Shown here piece after piece: positions 1 to 7,256 of a stretch of DNA of 64,000 nt. The translations under genes were made by a program, and so were the position numbers. The notes beneath the pieces are model-generated. The model was not told where the DNA came from. It worked only from the letters and a program-made list of their open reading frames with translations, and did not search any database. The first letter of the stretch is position 1; each line of letters begins with the position of its first letter. This DNA is from Priestia filamentosa (GTDB taxonomy: Bacteria; Bacillota; Bacilli; Bacillales; Bacillaceae_H): contig NZ_FXAJ01000001.1 in NCBI RefSeq assembly GCF_900177535.1, forward strand, positions 1,154,214-1,218,213, given 5' to 3'.

Positions 1-1
1 T

Positions 2-1573
2 CTTTATTGTGAAGAAGGCAGAAAAATGGTTTCAAAATTAAGAGGAATGTTTGCGTTTTTAATTTGGGATACAAAAACAAAAACGGTTTTTGGTGCACGT
101 GATCCTTTCGGTATTAAGCCGCTTTATGTTGCTCAAACAGAGAACGAAATCTTTTTAGCATCAGAAACAAAATCAATTAAAGAAGTTATGCCAGGAGACC
201 ATGATCTAAGTGCTCAAGCTCTTCAGCATTATTTAAGCTTTCAATATGTACCAGAGCCTTACACTCTTTGGGATGCGGTGAAAAAAGTAGAGCCTGGGTA
301 TTGTTTTTATCAAGATTTAGAGTCTGATAAAGAACTGAAATTTGAACGTTATTTCAAACCAACTCTACATCCTATCCAAAAGGAAGAAAACGAATGGATT
401 AAAGAGATTCAGCATGTGCTAGAAGACTCAGTGAATATTCATATGCGAAGTGATGTTCCAGTAGGGTCTTTCCTTTCGGGTGGAATTGATTCGTCCTTTG
501 TTGTATCACTTGCTAAACGTTACCATAATAATCTTAAGACTTTCTCTGTGGGCTTCCAAACAGATGGGTATAGCGAGCTTGATGTAGCAGGAGAAACGGC
601 TCAGGCGCTTGGCGTAGAGAATATTCAAAAAGTCATTACAGCAGAGGAGTTCATGGAAGAGCTACCGAAAATTGTGTGGCATCTTGATGACCCGCTTGCA
701 GATCCTGCAGCGATTCCTTTATACTTTGTTGCCAAAGAGGCGGCAAAGCAAGTGACAGTTGTTTTATCTGGGGAAGGAGCGGACGAACTTTTCGGTGGGT
801 ACAATATTTATTGCGAGCCGGATTCCTTAAAAATGTTTCAAAACATTCCCTCTCCGCTAAAGAAAGCTCTTGGAAAAATGAGCAATATGTTACCTGACGG
901 TGTCAAAGGGAAGAGCTTTTTACAACGAGGAACAATTCCACTTGAAGATCGCTATATTGGAAATGCTAAAATGTTTGAAGAAGAGGAAAAAGAACGTTTT
1001 TATCATCTTCAGCATAAAGGAGTCCATTATACTGATATTACGGCTCCTTTCTATGCACAAGCAGCCGAGTATGATCCAGTAGGAACAATGCAGTATGTTG
1101 ATATGAATACATGGCTAAGAGGGGATATTCTATTAAAAGCGGATAAAATGACAATGGCCAATTCCCTTGAGCTACGCGTTCCGTTTTTAGATCGTCGTGT
1201 TTTTGAAGTCGCTTCCAGAATTCCAAAAAACATGAAAATAAAAGACGGGACAACAAAATATATTTTACGAAAAGCTGCGAGAGGGATTGTACCTGATCAT
1301 GTTTTAGATCGTCGTAAATTAGGATTCCCAGTACCAATTCGAGTATGGTTAAAAGACGAACTGTACGATTGGGCGTTTAAACTTATTACAGAAAGTGATG
1401 TTGATCACTTATTTGATAAGAAAGAGCTTACTGCACTATTAAGTCAGCATGCAGCGAATAAAGGTGACTATAGCCGAAAGCTTTGGACAATCTTAATGTT
1501 CCTTATGTGGTATAACCAACATACAGGCGCTTCTGAATATAACCCAAAGACAAAAGATTTAATTATACATTGA
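2..1573 (+). CDS. asnB: Asparagine synthetase (glutamine-hydrolysing), 5'-truncated by the window
   Basis: Class-II amidotransferase that makes asparagine from aspartate, ATP and glutamine in the cytoplasm. The frame is open to the left edge, and the ATG at 26 is internal (VSKLRGMFAF is conserved glutaminase-domain sequence), so the N-terminus with catalytic Cys2 lies outside the window. Visible are the end of the glutaminase domain (FGARDPFGIKPLY) and the synthetase domain with the PP-loop SGGIDSS, then LSGEGADELFGGY and the LRVPFLDRRV and RKLGFPVP segments typical of AsnB. It ends TGA and is followed by a strong terminator. Bacillus genomes carry several paralogues (asnB, asnH, asnO), so the exact orthologue is uncertain. 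Confidence 0.95.
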   Translation, partial: LYCEEGRKMVSKLRGMFAFLIWDTKTKTVFGARDPFGIKPLYVAQTENEIFLASETKSIKEVMPGDHDLSAQALQHYLSFQYVPEPYTLWDAVKKVEPGYCFYQDLESDKELKFERYFKPTLHPIQKEENEWIKEIQHVLEDSVNIHMRSDVPVGSFLSGGIDSSFVVSLAKRYHNNLKTFSVGFQTDGYSELDVAGETAQALGVENIQKVITAEEFMEELPKIVWHLDDPLADPAAIPLYFVAKEAAKQVTVVLSGEGADELFGGYNIYCEPDSLKMFQNIPSPLKKALGKMSNMLPDGVKGKSFLQRGTIPLEDRYIGNAKMFEEEEKERFYHLQHKGVHYTDITAPFYAQAAEYDPVGTMQYVDMNTWLRGDILLKADKMTMANSLELRVPFLDRRVFEVASRIPKNMKIKDGTTKYILRKAARGIVPDHVLDRRKLGFPVPIRVWLKDELYDWAFKLITESDVDHLFDKKELTALLSQHAANKGDYSRKLWTILMFLMWYNQHTGASEYNPKTKDLIIH

Positions 1574-1576
1574 TTA

Positions 1577-1613
1577 AAAATCCCCTTCTTTTTGAGTAAG
1601 AAGGGGATTTTTG
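1577..1613 (+). terminator. Intrinsic terminator of asnB
   Basis: CCCCTTCTT pairs with AAGAAGGGG around a short loop and is flanked by A and T runs, directly after the asnB stop. Confidence 0.85.
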
Positions 1614-1661
1614 AACTAAATTAAATTTTTGTATATACTCATATCCAAAATATGATATAAT

Positions 1662-1783
1662 TTACATGTAATCTTCAAACGCATATGAAACAGTACGCCT
1701 CGTGTTGTTTCTGAGCATGGTTAAGGTATGCCCCCTTGATCATAACGTTCCTGTGTGTACATTGTACACACAGGTTTTTTTTT
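1662..1783 (+). ncRNA. Candidate small RNA with its own terminator
   Basis: About 120 bases between the asnB terminator and a convergent gene. They end in a perfect 11-bp stem (CCTGTGTGTAC, loop ATT, GTACACACAGG, 1750-1774) and a run of nine T, a textbook plus-strand terminator. asnB already has a terminator, and the minus-strand gene cannot use this one because the T-run is on the wrong side. A TATAAT lies at 1656-1661, with TTGTAT at 1629-1634 at non-ideal spacing; TATGAT at 1651 gives a 16-bp spacer. The interior has a C-rich stretch (GCCCCC at 1729-1734) that could be a single-stranded seed. No good ORF is seen and no known RNA family was recognised. Confidence 0.4.
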
Positions 1784-2216
1784 ATGACCCGCTAGGTTGC
1801 TTGAAAATTTCACGCTGTACTTTTAAAACCGCTTGATGAACATGTTTCATAACTTCACGTTCTTTTACTTCTACCACTTTCCATCCTCTTCTTCGAAGTA
1901 ATGTTGATAGTTTTTCCTCTTTCTTATCTGGTTTCTTAGCAAGCGTTTGTGGATGCCGGTGAAGAATAATAGCAACTTTGTATTTAGGAATCATAACATC
2001 AATCATAAATCGCCCATATGGCTCATTTAAGCGCAAATCGTAGCCGCACATATCAAGCGCCTTACTTAGCTTTTCATGGAGGATGTCTGTTTTTTGCTTA
2101 TTTAGTACATATTCTTGCTCATCAGTTTGAAAAGTAGAGGCAATGATAAAGATAAGCGTACCTGTGACAGTTAAAATGAGGGCAATAACAGTGCTTACTA
2201 TAAAGATGTGTTCCAT
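1782..2216 (-). CDS. Membrane-anchored small protein with a degenerate VSR/DUF559-like nuclease fold
   Basis: A 144-residue protein with one N-terminal membrane segment (about residues 4-27) and a cytoplasmic remainder. Residues 68-125 resemble the short endonuclease-like domain seen in DUF559/VSR proteins: RFMIDVMIP (Asp73) would be the conserved strand with the first acidic residue, and KKEEKLSTLLRRRGWKVVEV matches the end of that fold. The expected second acidic motif is replaced by AIILHRHP, so catalysis is doubtful. An AGAAAGGA ribosome site precedes the ATG. The gene is isolated between a candidate RNA and a divergent membrane protein. The assignment rests on pattern resemblance only. 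Confidence 0.6.
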   Translation of the reverse strand: MEHIFIVSTVIALILTVTGTLIFIIASTFQTDEQEYVLNKQKTDILHEKLSKALDMCGYDLRLNEPYGRFMIDVMIPKYKVAIILHRHPQTLAKKPDKKEEKLSTLLRRRGWKVVEVKEREVMKHVHQAVLKVQREIFKQPSGS

Positions 2217-2552
2217 ATTTAAATCCTTTCTAACGAGTTTCTAAAAGTTTTTCCCATTGTAACCAATGTCATGCGTATATAGTAATGAAGAATTATTGGC
2301 AACAATCATATGAGAGAAAATGCAACTTGATTTTGAACTTTGTCATTTGTAAAATAACGAATAGTGGCTATCTTCTTAATACTGCGAAGCTACCTCACAT
2401 TGAAGTAAGGATTTAATTAAAAAGACTTTTAGAGAAATTCTTGGACAGAAATGAAACGAAACTATCATTTAATCGTTATTAACAAAGAGAAGGCTTTGAT
2501 TTTTTATATAATAAAAGACTACATATGAAAGAAAAAAAGGGGTGTTCCCACC
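2217..2552. other. Divergent intergenic region, 336 bp
   Basis: AT-rich space between two divergently transcribed genes, so it should hold both promoters. A TATAAT-like box occurs near 2507 but has no well-spaced -35 element. No ORF with a ribosome site, hairpin terminator or recognisable operator was found. Confidence 0.5.
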
Positions 2553-2969
2553 ATGTCACATGTTTTAAAAACGGTTTTAACAGGCTGGTTTATTATGGTG
2601 ATTACATATGGAATTGTTCTGCTTGGCGTTGCTCGTAGCTTAGAAATGCTGTACAAAACGCCATTAGATCTTAGTGTAACAACCTCAGTTATTATACTAG
2701 GGATGTGTCTGCTTACTGTTCCTTATCTTGTGGCAGGTGTATATGGACGTTTAAATATGAATGGCGATTTGCAAATTTTTCTTCTCTTTATGATTGTTCC
2801 TGTTGTACTTGAGCGTGTTTTTATATATGCAGTAGGAGCTTTTTTTGCGAAAGATGTTCCTGTTATCGAATTTATTCAATTAGATATTGCTCCTTACTTC
2901 ACATTTTCGTACATTATAGCAGGTTTAGGAAGTATGGCGATTGCCCTTATTGTAGCGAAAACATGGTAG
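2553..2969 (+). CDS. Four-helix integral membrane protein, unknown function
   Basis: 138 residues, almost wholly hydrophobic, with about four membrane segments (residues 8-28, 45-65, 75-100 and 112-135). A good AAAAAGGGGTG ribosome site sits before the ATG. It has no catalytic motif or charged pore motif that I recognise. It is a single-gene unit: a divergent gene lies upstream and a terminator follows eight bases after the stop. Function is not assigned. Confidence 0.7.
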   Translation: MSHVLKTVLTGWFIMVITYGIVLLGVARSLEMLYKTPLDLSVTTSVIILGMCLLTVPYLVAGVYGRLNMNGDLQIFLLFMIVPVVLERVFIYAVGAFFAKDVPVIEFIQLDIAPYFTFSYIIAGLGSMAIALIVAKTW

Positions 2970-2976
2970 AAACAAG

Positions 2977-3007
2977 AAGCTCATTTCTTTTCAGAAGTGA
3001 GCTTTTT
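2977..3007 (+). terminator. Intrinsic terminator
   Basis: AAGCTCATTTC pairs with GAAGTGAGCTT (one wobble), followed by six T. Confidence 0.75.
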
Positions 3008-3029
3008 TAAATAAGAAAGGAATGCCACA

Positions 3030-3413
3030 ATGAAAATAAAACCGAATAGCATTTATATTATGCTTATGATAATCATTATCTTTTTAGGAATTGAAGTGCG
3101 AAAAAAAAGCGCCTATTTTCCACACATTGTAAACTTATACTTGGGTGATATCCTTTGGGCTTTACTTATATTTTTAGGTTTTTCATTTTTAATGGAGAAG
3201 AAAGGGTTAAAAATCGTTATTTTTCTATCTTTATTGTTTTGTTATGGAATTGAAATAAGTCAACTTTATCATGCAGAATGGATTGATGCAGTTAGAAGCA
3301 CAACGCTCGGTGGATTAGTGCTGGGATACGGCTTTCTATTCAGTGATTTAGTCTCTTATACAGTTGGAGTATTATTTGGAGCACTGTGCAAAGTTCTTCT
3401 GAAAAAAAGCTGA
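3030..3413 (+). CDS. DUF2809 family membrane protein
   Basis: 127 residues with about four membrane helices. It carries the pattern I know from DUF2809 proteins: PHIVNLYLGDILWALLIFLG near residue 32, then an EISQLYHAEWIDAVRSTTLG segment near residues 71-90, ending with a LVSYTVGVLFG helix. The polar residues in helices (GD, E..Q.YHA.W.D) suggest a functional membrane site, but the family has no established role. An AAGAAAGGAATG ribosome site precedes the ATG. It lies 60 bp behind another membrane protein but beyond a terminator. Confidence 0.75.
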   Translation: MKIKPNSIYIMLMIIIIFLGIEVRKKSAYFPHIVNLYLGDILWALLIFLGFSFLMEKKGLKIVIFLSLLFCYGIEISQLYHAEWIDAVRSTTLGGLVLGYGFLFSDLVSYTVGVLFGALCKVLLKKS

Positions 3414-3545
3414 CAGAAATTCCATCAGCTTAATATTAAAACATCTGAATATTAATATATATCTGTATTATATTAAGAGGAAAAGGAAAGGTGCTTGTAA
3501 AGAGTTCTTTTCGGTAAGAAGGTGAGAAAATGAAAGAATTTCCCC

Positions 3546-3803
3546 TTGTTTATGCTTTGGGATGGCATTATCGCTGTTCCCCTTGTGTTAATTTTGGTGC
3601 AAATTTTAAAAATTCTTTTTTCGATTAAAGGTCCGTATGTCCCCACCCTTTCCACAGTTATAGGTCTTATCATTTCTGTTTTTTTTAGTCATCCTCATAG
3701 CCTATCAGCAGGAATATTTATGGGGTTTTTTTATGGGAATGGGGCTGTAGGAGTGTACACTTCTCTAAAAACATCTTTTCAAGCCTTTCAGCGTAAACAG
3801 TAA
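3546..3803 (+). CDS. Small holin-like membrane protein with a problematic start
   Basis: 85 residues. The stretch IIAVPLVLILVQILK, a turn, a second helix, then HSLSAGIFMGFFYGNGAVGVYT resembles the small two-to-three-helix holin-like proteins found in Bacillus chromosomes and phages. The frame starts with TTG at 3546 or ATG at 3552, and neither has a ribosome site at the right distance. The only good site (AAGAAGGTGAG, 3515-3525) serves an ATG at 3530 in another frame, which reads MKEFPL before diverging. One extra base near 3545 would join MKEFPL to FMLWDG, so a frameshift or sequencing slip is plausible. No lysin gene is adjacent. Confidence 0.5.
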   Translation: MFMLWDGIIAVPLVLILVQILKILFSIKGPYVPTLSTVIGLIISVFFSHPHSLSAGIFMGFFYGNGAVGVYTSLKTSFQAFQRKQ

Positions 3804-3879
3804 GAACATATCTTTTTTCTCTTAAGAAAATTCGGTAAAATGAAAATATCGAGAATAAGAAGGGGAGAAAAAAGTATAA

Positions 3880-4443
3880 ATGAGAAGGAAACCTAAAAAT
3901 ATGGTTACAACAAATCGTTTAATAATGAAAAACATAAAAGAAGAGGATGGAGAAATACTTTATAAATACTGGTCAGATAATGAAGTTACAAAGTATATGA
4001 ATATTACTCCATTTCATAAAGTAGAACAAGCGAAGGAAATGATTCAATTTTTAACAACGTTAAAAGAAGAAGGAAAGGCAGTGCGATATTCTATCTTTTT
4101 AAAGCAAAGCGGGGAGTTAATTGGCACTTGTGGTTTCAACTCTATTGATCATGAGAATAGTCGTGTGGAGATTGGCTATGACTTAGGTAAAAATTACTGG
4201 GGACATGGGTACATTAGAGAAGCGTTAGCAGCGCTTATAAAAGAAGCTTTTTTCTCGCTTCATATAAATCGAATTGAAGCAAAAGTAGAAGTGGAAAATA
4301 AAAATTCTATTAAAGCGCTTTCTAAATTAGCTTTTACTAATGAAGGGCGCTTGCGTCAGTATGAACGCTCTAAAGGGGAACTTATTGATGTTTATATGTT
4401 TTCTCTTTTAAAGGAAGAGTTTCATAAATTAGAAGAAAGCTAA
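3880..4443 (+). CDS. GNAT acetyltransferase, RimJ/RimL type
   Basis: 187 residues. Family proteins move an acetyl group from acetyl-CoA to an N-terminal or side-chain amine. It shows the opening TNRLIMKNIKEEDGE, the Glu-containing GTCGFNSIDHENSRVEIGYD strand, and the acetyl-CoA loop LGKNYWGHGYIREAL (the Q/RxxGxG/A region in RimJ-like form), followed by NRIEAKVEVENKNSIKAL. AAGGGGAGAA precedes the ATG at a suitable distance. The substrate cannot be told; RimJ/L-like paralogues are numerous and may act on ribosomal proteins, antibiotics or small amines. It appears to be transcribed alone. Confidence 0.85.
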   Translation: MRRKPKNMVTTNRLIMKNIKEEDGEILYKYWSDNEVTKYMNITPFHKVEQAKEMIQFLTTLKEEGKAVRYSIFLKQSGELIGTCGFNSIDHENSRVEIGYDLGKNYWGHGYIREALAALIKEAFFSLHINRIEAKVEVENKNSIKALSKLAFTNEGRLRQYERSKGELIDVYMFSLLKEEFHKLEES

Positions 4444-4544
4444 TACCGATTTAATATACAGTACAGGTATAGGAAAAGGAGGTAAGCTGTTTTGTAAAAG
4501 GTACCGTTTTTAAAGTTCAAAACGTTATAGAACAGCGGATATTA

Positions 4545-5189
4545 ATGTTCAATGAACAAGAAAAGACAGCTTTATATGATGTAATTTATAAGCGGAGAGA
4601 TGTACGAACGTTTTTGTCAAAGAGCATTCCATCAGATGTGTTGCAAAGAGTATTAGAAGCGGGACATCACGCTCCCTCTGTTGGATTTATGCAGCCGTGG
4701 AACTTTATCTTAGTGAAAGATGGTAATCTTAAGAAAAAGCTAGCATGGGCAGCAGAAAAAGAAAGAAAAGCCCTCTCTATCCATTATGAAGGAGAGAAAG
4801 CAAATCAGTTTTTAGAGTTAAAAGTAGAAGGAATTAAGGAAGCTCCTGTAACAATATGCGTAACATGTGATCCAACAAGAGGAGGTTCGCATGTTTTAGG
4901 GAGAAATTCAATTCCGGAAACAGATATTTTATCAACGGCATGTGCTATACAAAATATGTGGCTCGCATCTTGTGTAGAAGGTCTTGCACTTGGATGGGTA
5001 AGCTTTTATAAAAAAAATGATGTGAGAGATATTTTATCTATTCCTCCACATGTCGATCCAGTTGCCCTTTTATCCATTGGGTATACAGAAGATTATCCGT
5101 CTTCTCCCATTTTAGAAGAAGCAAAATGGGAAAAACGAAGGGAACTTGAGGGATTAATCTTTGAAGATACATGGGGGAACAAGAAATAA
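4545..5189 (+). CDS. bluB: 5,6-dimethylbenzimidazole synthase BluB
   Basis: 214-residue flavin-destroying nitroreductase-fold enzyme. BluB splits FMNH2 with oxygen into dimethylbenzimidazole, the lower ligand of vitamin B12. The N-terminal signature YKRRDVRTFL and the segment GHHAPSVGFMQPWNFIL (residues 41-57) are characteristic of BluB rather than general nitroreductases; GLALGWVSFY follows in the C-terminal half. The ATG at 4545 gives the usual N-terminus but has only a weak ribosome site. A perfect AAGGAGG lies at 4476-4482, upstream of a TTG immediately followed by TAA, and the bluB frame is open back to that point with no start codon. No cobalamin riboswitch is apparent. Confidence 0.9.
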   Translation: MFNEQEKTALYDVIYKRRDVRTFLSKSIPSDVLQRVLEAGHHAPSVGFMQPWNFILVKDGNLKKKLAWAAEKERKALSIHYEGEKANQFLELKVEGIKEAPVTICVTCDPTRGGSHVLGRNSIPETDILSTACAIQNMWLASCVEGLALGWVSFYKKNDVRDILSIPPHVDPVALLSIGYTEDYPSSPILEEAKWEKRRELEGLIFEDTWGNKK

Positions 5190-5190
5190 A

Positions 5191-5222
5191 AAGCTGCAGA
5201 ACTTCTTGTCTGCAGTTTTTTT
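5191..5222 (+). terminator. Terminator of bluB
   Basis: CTGCAGA pairs with TCTGCAG and is followed by seven T. Confidence 0.8.
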
Positions 5223-5243
5223 ATTGAAATTTTTAAAACCAAG

Positions 5244-5273
5244 TTGACAAATGAGGATTGTGGGATATATAGT
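5244..5273 (+). promoter_or_regulatory. Sigma-A-type promoter of the TauE/SafE transcript
   Basis: A perfect TTGACA at 5244-5249, an 18-bp spacer and TATAGT at 5268-5273. The predicted start near 5280 leaves a leader of about 100 bases before the coding region. Confidence 0.65.
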
Positions 5274-5318
5274 ATATATAATCTTACTGAATATGATGAG
5301 ACTGATTGGAAAACCAAA

Positions 5319-5360
5319 GGTCCTTTGAAATGATATGCATCATTTCAAAGGGCCTTTTTT
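5319..5360 (+). promoter_or_regulatory. Leader terminator/attenuator upstream of the TauE/SafE gene
   Basis: A 16-bp stem (GGTCCTTTGAAATGAT with ATCATTTCAAAGGGCC, one T-G wobble, loop ATGC) followed by six T, lying between a good promoter and the gene it faces. A small TTGG-AAAA-CCAA hairpin precedes it at about 5306-5317. This is the layout of a transcription attenuator or small riboswitch, or of a tiny free RNA. I do not recognise the aptamer. Confidence 0.55.
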
Positions 5361-5381
5361 GTCAAAAAAAGGAGAGAAAAA

Positions 5382-6272
5382 ATGAGAAAGCTATTTATCT
5401 TTGCAATTGTTGGTTTTTTTGCTCAATTAATTGATGGTTCACTTGGAATGGGGTACGGGGCCACATCTTCATCTCTTTTATTAACATTTGGAATTGCGCC
5501 TGCTGTTGCTTCAGCTTCCATTCATTTATCCGAAATCGCAACAACGGCAGCTTCAGGTGTTTCACATTACAAATTTGGAAATGTGGATAAAAAGGTATTG
5601 TGGAAATTAATGATCCCAGGCGCAATTAGCGCTTTTATTGGAGCCGCGTTTTTAAGCAGCTTGCCTGGAGACGTTATGAAGCCTTTTGTATCGATTTTCT
5701 TAACAGCACTTGGTTTTTACATCTTATTTCGCTTTTTATTTAAATGGAATCCATCACAGGCTCATAAAGGGGCAAAGGAACTAAAAACGCCGTTTTACAT
5801 TGTATTAGGCTCTATTGCAGGGTTCTTTGATGCGATTGGAGGGGGAGGATGGGGACCTATTAATACACCTGTTCTTCTAGCACGCAAAGGAGCTGTTCCG
5901 CGAAGAGTCATTGGAACAGTTGATACGAGTGAGTTTGCAACAACAGTAGCAGCTTCAGCTGGTTTCTTGCTTTTTTTAGGAACTGAAAGCTTAAACTGGT
6001 TGTTAATTCTTGCTTTTGTTATTGGCGGAGTATTAGCTGCTCCTTTAGCTGCGTGGCTTATTAAGATCTTACCATCTTACTTGCTTGGTGTTTTTATTGG
6101 CGGATTTATTATTCTGACAAATGCTAACACGCTTCTGTCATCTTTTAATGTTGGAGGAGATAAGATTCTAGGGTTTTATATCGTCTTGTTTATTGGATGG
6201 GCCGCTGCTATTTTCTACGCGGTTCGCAATAAAGTACGTTTAAGCAAGCAAGATGTTTCCGAAACGTTGTAA
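5382..6272 (+). CDS. TauE/SafE family permease (sulfite/organosulfonate type)
   Basis: 296 residues with about eight membrane helices. Family members move sulfite, sulfoacetate, taurine-related or other small anions. It has the duplicated family pattern: GFFAQLIDGSLGMGYGATSS near residue 12 and its second-half counterpart GSIAGFFDAIGGGGWGP near residue 144, each opening a half of four helices. AAAAAAGGAGAG precedes the ATG. Transcription probably starts near 5280 and must pass the strong hairpin at 5319-5360, so expression is likely attenuated. The gene ends two bases before the convergent GerP-like gene. Substrate is not resolved. Confidence 0.88.
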   Translation: MRKLFIFAIVGFFAQLIDGSLGMGYGATSSSLLLTFGIAPAVASASIHLSEIATTAASGVSHYKFGNVDKKVLWKLMIPGAISAFIGAAFLSSLPGDVMKPFVSIFLTALGFYILFRFLFKWNPSQAHKGAKELKTPFYIVLGSIAGFFDAIGGGGWGPINTPVLLARKGAVPRRVIGTVDTSEFATTVAASAGFLLFLGTESLNWLLILAFVIGGVLAAPLAAWLIKILPSYLLGVFIGGFIILTNANTLLSSFNVGGDKILGFYIVLFIGWAAAIFYAVRNKVRLSKQDVSETL

Positions 6273-6274
6273 TC

Positions 6275-6469
6275 TTAATCAATAGATGGTGTTGGAACAG
6301 GTAGGCTTTCTTGGATATCTAAAAAAACGTCTGCTGGAGATGCGTTGTCTTCTCCAGCACCAGCTATTTCTCGATTAATAATAGTTGGAGCAATCCGAGC
6401 ACAGTTCCCAAAATTAATAATAGCGCCGCTGGCAACGTTTTGAATTGTTACATGCGATGAAAAAGTCAT
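6275..6469 (-). CDS. GerPA/GerPF-type spore germination protein
   Basis: 64-residue member of the small GerP family, inner spore-coat proteins that help germinants reach their receptors. It shows the family layout: a hydrophobic beta segment VTIQNVASGAIINFG followed by ARIAPT and AGAGEDN, then an acidic/proline tail. The start is the ATG at 6469, preceded by AAAGGAG; a longer reading upstream has no ribosome site. A sigma-K-like promoter lies just upstream at 6492-6519. It stands alone rather than in a gerPA-F operon. Germination function is inferred from the family. Confidence 0.75.
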   Translation of the reverse strand: MTFSSHVTIQNVASGAIINFGNCARIAPTIINREIAGAGEDNASPADVFLDIQESLPVPTPSID

Positions 6470-6491
6470 ATATACGCTCCTTTCTTTTTTG

Positions 6492-6519
6492 TATTCTATG
6501 ATATTTAAAGAGGATTTGT
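6492..6519 (-). promoter_or_regulatory. Sigma-K-like promoter of the GerP-like gene
   Basis: On the minus strand AC is followed after 17 bp by CATAGAATA, matching the sigma-K pattern (AC...CATANNNTA), about 23 bp upstream of the start codon. Confidence 0.55.
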
Positions 6520-6576
6520 ACGGGCTAAAAGAGAGTTCTATAAAAAGCCAAGGTTTGAAATCATAGAAAGCGGTTA

Positions 6577-6596
6577 TAGTAACAGTAGAGTTACTA
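6577..6596. promoter_or_regulatory. Inverted-repeat operator candidate upstream of ohr
   Basis: TAGTAAC and GTTACTA form a perfect 7-bp inverted repeat with a 6-bp spacer, 28 bp before the ohr start. The position suits an operator. It differs from the OhrR box known in B. subtilis, so the regulator is uncertain, and no ohrR gene is adjacent. Confidence 0.45.
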
Positions 6597-6623
6597 CATA
6601 AAAAAGTTAAGGAGTGAAATGAA

Positions 6624-7043
6624 ATGGAAGCATTATACGTTGCAGAAGCTACTTCACGAGGTGGACGAGAAGGGCATGTTACAACTTCAGACGGCACACT
6701 TGATTTAAATATTACATCTCCAAAAGGCTTAGGTGGAAAAGGTGGAGACGGCACAAATCCAGAACAACTTTTTGCAGCAGGTTATGCCGCTTGCTTTGAA
6801 AGTGCGCTACAGCTTGTTTTAAATAAAGAACGAATCAAAGCAGAGAACACAGAAATCACGTCACACGTCTCAATTGGGAAAGACCCTGAAGACGGTGGAT
6901 TCAAACTAGAAGTTGAATTAGTTGGACATGTTGAAGGTGTTGAACGTGACAAAGTACAGGAGCTTTTAGAGAAAGCTCACGGAGTTTGTCCATATTCAAA
7001 AGCAACGCGAGGGAATATTGAAGTTACGGTAAAAGCAAAATAA
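6624..7043 (+). CDS. ohr: Organic hydroperoxide resistance protein (Ohr/OsmC family)
   Basis: 139-residue cytoplasmic thiol peroxidase that reduces organic hydroperoxides, normally with lipoyl-protein electrons. Two catalytic cysteines are visible in their family contexts: Cys57 (GYAACFESAL) and Cys122 (AHGVCPYSKATRGN), with the Ohr-type motif NPEQLFAAGYAACF. TTAAGGAGTG precedes the ATG. Length is normal for Ohr. An inverted repeat just upstream is a likely operator. It is a single-gene unit with its own terminator. Confidence 0.93.
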   Translation: MEALYVAEATSRGGREGHVTTSDGTLDLNITSPKGLGGKGGDGTNPEQLFAAGYAACFESALQLVLNKERIKAENTEITSHVSIGKDPEDGGFKLEVELVGHVEGVERDKVQELLEKAHGVCPYSKATRGNIEVTVKAK

Positions 7044-7055
7044 AAATAGACAAGT

Positions 7056-7092
7056 AGCGTGATAGGAGAGCTCAATTCCTATCACGCTTTTT
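7056..7092 (+). terminator. Terminator of ohr
   Basis: AGCGTGATAGGA pairs with TCCTATCACGCT, followed by T residues. Confidence 0.85.
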
Positions 7093-7256
7093 GTATCCAA
7101 TACATCTATTACATATGAATTTCTACGCATGAAAGAGAGGGGTTCCCTATATACATAGGATAAGGACAAGTTCAGATAAGCAACGTTGTTAAAACGTCTC
7201 GTAGTGGCTGCTCTATTGTTCACTTGCTAGAGATCCTAAATAAAGGGGAACGGATA

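Noticed and set aside
1038-1337. Minus-strand ORF of 99 codons inside asnB
   Set aside because: Lies wholly opposite a clear asnB coding region, has no ribosome site and no recognisable protein pattern.
6470-6754. N-terminal extension of the GerP-like ORF to 159 codons
   Set aside because: The extension runs through the ohr promoter and coding start; the ATG at 6469 has its own AAAGGAG site and a sigma-K promoter.
7154-7162. CATAGGATA as a sporulation promoter of the SpoVB-like gene
   Set aside because: The -10 pattern fits but no AC or sigma-E -35 stands at the right distance, and it lies nearly 100 bp before the start.
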